Source: Variovorax sp. V93 (GTDB lineage Bacteria; Pseudomonadota; Gammaproteobacteria; Burkholderiales; Burkholderiaceae_C). Taken from it: a DNA stretch of 64,000 nt. The notes beneath the pieces were generated by a model. The model ran no database searches. It saw only the letters and a program-made list of their open reading frames with translations, and was not told where the DNA came from. Shown here one piece after another: positions 62,275 through 64,000 of the stretch. A program made the translations under genes and the position numbers. Numbering within the stretch: the first letter of the stretch is position 1; each line of letters opens with the position of its first letter. The stretch spans positions 4,216,001 through 4,280,000 of the forward strand of contig NZ_AP028669.1 of assembly GCF_041154485.1 (NCBI RefSeq), given 5' to 3'.

Positions 62275-62831
62275 ATGCCAATGCTTCCCCCGCCACGGGT
62301 GCGCCACAACATCAGCGCCTGGTGCTCGACGAGCAGGCCATCGGCGCCGCCGCCAGGAGCCTCGACGAAGGCGCGGTCACACCGAGCTACGGCCCCTGGC
62401 GCGACGATGTACTCAAGCTGCTGAACGACGCGCTGGCCACCGAACTGGTTTGCGTGCTGCGCTACAAGCGCCACTACTTCACGGCCAACGGCGTGTCGTC
62501 GCCCAAGATCGCCGAGGAATTCCTGGTACATGCCAATGCGGAGTCGGCCCATGCCGACCGCATTGCGGAACGCATCGTCCAGCTGGGCGGGGAGCCGGAC
62601 TTCGCGCCGACGCACCTGCTCGAGCGCAGCCACGCGAGCTACGACGAATCCACCGACCTGCAGGCCATGGTGCGCGCCAATCTCGTGGCCGAGCGCATCA
62701 CCGTCGAAACGTACCGGCAGATGATCGCGCTGATCGGCGACAAGGATCCGACCACCCGGCGCATGCTGGAAGACATTCTTTCCGACGAGGAAGAGCACGC
62801 GGACGAACTCAAGGACTGGCTCGGCCACTGA
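62271..62831 (+). CDS. Ferritin-like (bacterioferritin/Dps-related) protein
   Basis: A 186-residue four-helix protein. Likely metal ligands are Glu58 in the TELVCVLRYKRHYF helix, the E-x2-H in NAESAHADR, Glu in AERITVETY and the EEEHADEL end motif: the usual diiron set of E and E-x2-H. It may store iron or remove peroxide. It closes the small envelope operon and is followed by a strong terminator. AAAGGA precedes the ATG. Confidence 0.85.
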   Translation: MNANASPATGAPQHQRLVLDEQAIGAAARSLDEGAVTPSYGPWRDDVLKLLNDALATELVCVLRYKRHYFTANGVSSPKIAEEFLVHANAESAHADRIAERIVQLGGEPDFAPTHLLERSHASYDESTDLQAMVRANLVAERITVETYRQMIALIGDKDPTTRRMLEDILSDEEEHADELKDWLGH

Positions 62832-62870
62832 GCACGATCTCCGGGGGGCCGAATGCAGCCCTCTCTCTCT

Positions 62871-62915
62871 TGCCCAGCAAAAAAGCCCGGACGAACCGGG
62901 CTTTTTTGCTGGGCA
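62871..62915. terminator. Strong bidirectional terminator after the ferritin-like gene
   Basis: A perfect 20-bp stem, TGCCCAGCAAAAAAGCCCGG with its reverse complement, around the loop ACGAA. A-tracts and T-tracts flank a GC core on both strands. It serves the ferritin-like gene on the plus strand and the BON lipoprotein gene on the minus strand, which ends 10 bp away. Confidence 0.92.
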
Positions 62916-62924
62916 AGGGAACGG

Positions 62925-63425
62925 TCAGCTTCTGACCTCGAGCTGGTTGTTCACCGAGGTCACGCCCTGCACCCCCTTGGCGATTTCCTCGGCCCTCGCC
63001 TTGGCGGCTGCCGTGGGTGCGGGCCCCTTCAGGTTCACGACGCCACCCTTGGTGTCGACGTCGATCTTGATCGCGCTCAGGTCCGGGTCCTTGGCGAGGC
63101 CTGCGGACACCGACGCGGTGATCGCGGCATCGTCCACCGTGGCACTCACGGCCGCGCCGGCGTTCTTTGCCGCGTCCTTCACCTCGGCGGCGGTGCCGGA
63201 GGCGTCGATCTTCGCCTTCGCGTCCTTCAGGGCTTCCGCGGTCTTGGCGGCGGCCGTGTCAGCCGCCTTCTCGGTCTTTTCGATGGCACTGTCCAGCTTC
63301 TCGCCCGCGGTGCGGTTGCCCGCGTTGTCGCATGCGGCAAGGGTCAGCGCGGTACCGGCCAGCAGCACGGCGAGCCATGCGCGCGAAGACGGCATGGCGA
63401 TGGTTGTTCGACGAATATTGTTCAT
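62925..63425 (-). CDS. BON-domain lipoprotein (OsmY-like)
   Basis: A 166-residue protein. The signal peptide ends at lipobox TLAAC near residue 32. An Ala/Lys/Asp-rich helical stretch (about 40-100) leads to one BON domain (about 100-166; DDAAITASVSAGLAKDPDL...GGVVNLKG). BON proteins bind phospholipid and help in envelope or osmotic stress. It converges with the stress operon across the terminator. Confidence 0.88.
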   Translation of the reverse strand: MNNIRRTTIAMPSSRAWLAVLLAGTALTLAACDNAGNRTAGEKLDSAIEKTEKAADTAAAKTAEALKDAKAKIDASGTAAEVKDAAKNAGAAVSATVDDAAITASVSAGLAKDPDLSAIKIDVDTKGGVVNLKGPAPTAAAKARAEEIAKGVQGVTSVNNQLEVRS

Positions 63426-63556
63426 TTGGAATCCTCCAGTCGCTCGCAGGGAGCAGGAAAGGGCGTGGTCCGAAGGGACCGCCCACGGCCCACTCTAGCT
63501 TTCGGATCGAGCCGGCAAGGATGGCCGGCGGCGCGAAACCCTGTAGGACGGAAGGG

Positions 63557-64000
63557 TCAAGCCGTGACGATCCAGCCTTCGAGCGGATCGAACTGCTCCG
63601 GCAAGCCGTAGCCCGGGCCGGGCGTGGAAGCGCGCTGCGCGCCCCAGGCGGCCTGCACGAGGCAAAGCACCGCATCGATGTGGTCGCCGCGGGCGTCGCC
63701 GAGCAGCTCGGTGACTTGGGTGCCACTGAGCGCCAGCCGCAGGCCGAGCCGCGTGGCGCCGCCTTCGAGCGCCGCGAGCAGGTCGGTGCGTGCAGCCAGC
63801 CGCTCGGGCGTCTGCTTCGCGAGCTCATCGCTCTTGTAGCTGCGGCGGCCGATCAGCTCGCGCGCGAGCAGCCCCGGATAGGCCTCGAGCGCAACGCGGC
63901 TGCCGTTGCTGCCGACGTGCAGCCCCGGCAGGCTCGCGCCTGCATCCAGCAGCGGCGGCACGCCCGCATGGAGCATGAAAGCCACGGGCGGATTGACCCA
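63557..64000 (-). CDS. DUF429 family protein (C-terminal part)
   Basis: The last 147 or so residues of a gene that continues past the right edge. Conserved parts are PVAFMLHAG, GLHVG, ALEAYPGLLARELIGRRSYK and GDARGDHIDAVLCLVQAAW. DUF429 proteins have an RNase H-like fold, but their activity is not settled. The stop is at 63557-63559. The start lies outside the window. Confidence 0.78.
   Translation of the reverse strand, partial: WVNPPVAFMLHAGVPPLLDAGASLPGLHVGSNGSRVALEAYPGLLARELIGRRSYKSDELAKQTPERLAARTDLLAALEGGATRLGLRLALSGTQVTELLGDARGDHIDAVLCLVQAAWGAQRASTPGPGYGLPEQFDPLEGWIVTA

Overview
The window is a 64 kb, very GC-rich and gene-dense piece of a bacterial chromosome. Gene content, family signatures and interspersed repeats point to a betaproteobacterium of the Comamonadaceae, most likely Variovorax or a close relative. 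That assignment is an inference from protein flavour (DUF3460 before scpA, a fused NuoE/NuoF-type formate dehydrogenase subunit, Comamonadaceae-type palindromic repeats), not from a marker gene. No rRNA, tRNA, CRISPR array, prophage or intact insertion sequence was seen.

Layout. (1) 1-2804, plus strand: the tail of a SURF1 cytochrome oxidase assembly gene, a RegB/RegA-type redox two-component pair and a hemolysin III/PAQR membrane protein. (2) 2805-3148: an interspersed inverted repeat. (3) 3149-10024: slyX, a 14-TM drug exporter with a divergent LysR regulator, an OLD-like ATPase that appears to lack its nuclease domain, and a large FtsX-type permease. (4) 10095-30468, all minus strand: a formate dehydrogenase/molybdenum supercluster. 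In transcription order it holds the Fe-S carrier apbC, a LysR regulator (fdsR-like), an NAD-linked soluble formate dehydrogenase (fused fdsG-fdsB, then fdsA), a short modE-like regulator, modB-modA-modC, DUF3305, DUF3306, a polyferredoxin, a TorD-like chaperone, a small Tat-signal protein, a periplasmic membrane-bound formate dehydrogenase (alpha, beta, lipoprotein, cytochrome b, small secreted protein) and fdhD. (5) 30571-39928: patatin lipase, a TetR/peroxiredoxin divergent pair with a clear palindromic operator, PhyH oxygenase, yceH, a DUF2233 protein, NAD-type isocitrate dehydrogenase, metG and a crotonase. (6) 39963-55786: housekeeping genes, namely a SulP transporter, scpA, nadB, panB-panC, queE-queD, nadA-nadC, gpsA, secB, grxC, a rhodanese, gpmA, a CtpA protease and a MoeB/ThiF-like adenylyltransferase. 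(7) 55802-64000: an AsmA protein, a three-gene signalling cluster (orphan receiver, NarL-type regulator, CHASE3 histidine kinase), a five-gene envelope/stress operon ending in a ferritin-like protein and a strong terminator, a BON lipoprotein and a partial DUF429 gene.

How the genes work together. Region 4 is the highlight. It encodes two different molybdenum formate dehydrogenases, one cytoplasmic and NAD+-reducing, the other Tat-exported and quinone-reducing. With them come the molybdate importer, the sulfurtransferase and chaperone needed for their cofactor, an Fe-S carrier and two regulators. Inverted repeats lie in the likely control regions: before modB, before the Tat-protein/alpha-subunit operon, and between the LysR gene and the fused fdsGB gene. 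Both molybdate-sensing parts look stripped down (ModE without molbindin domains, ModC without its C-terminal domain). The polyferredoxin/DUF3305/DUF3306 group has no assigned role that I know of. The RegBA pair at the left edge fits the same theme of respiratory redox control.
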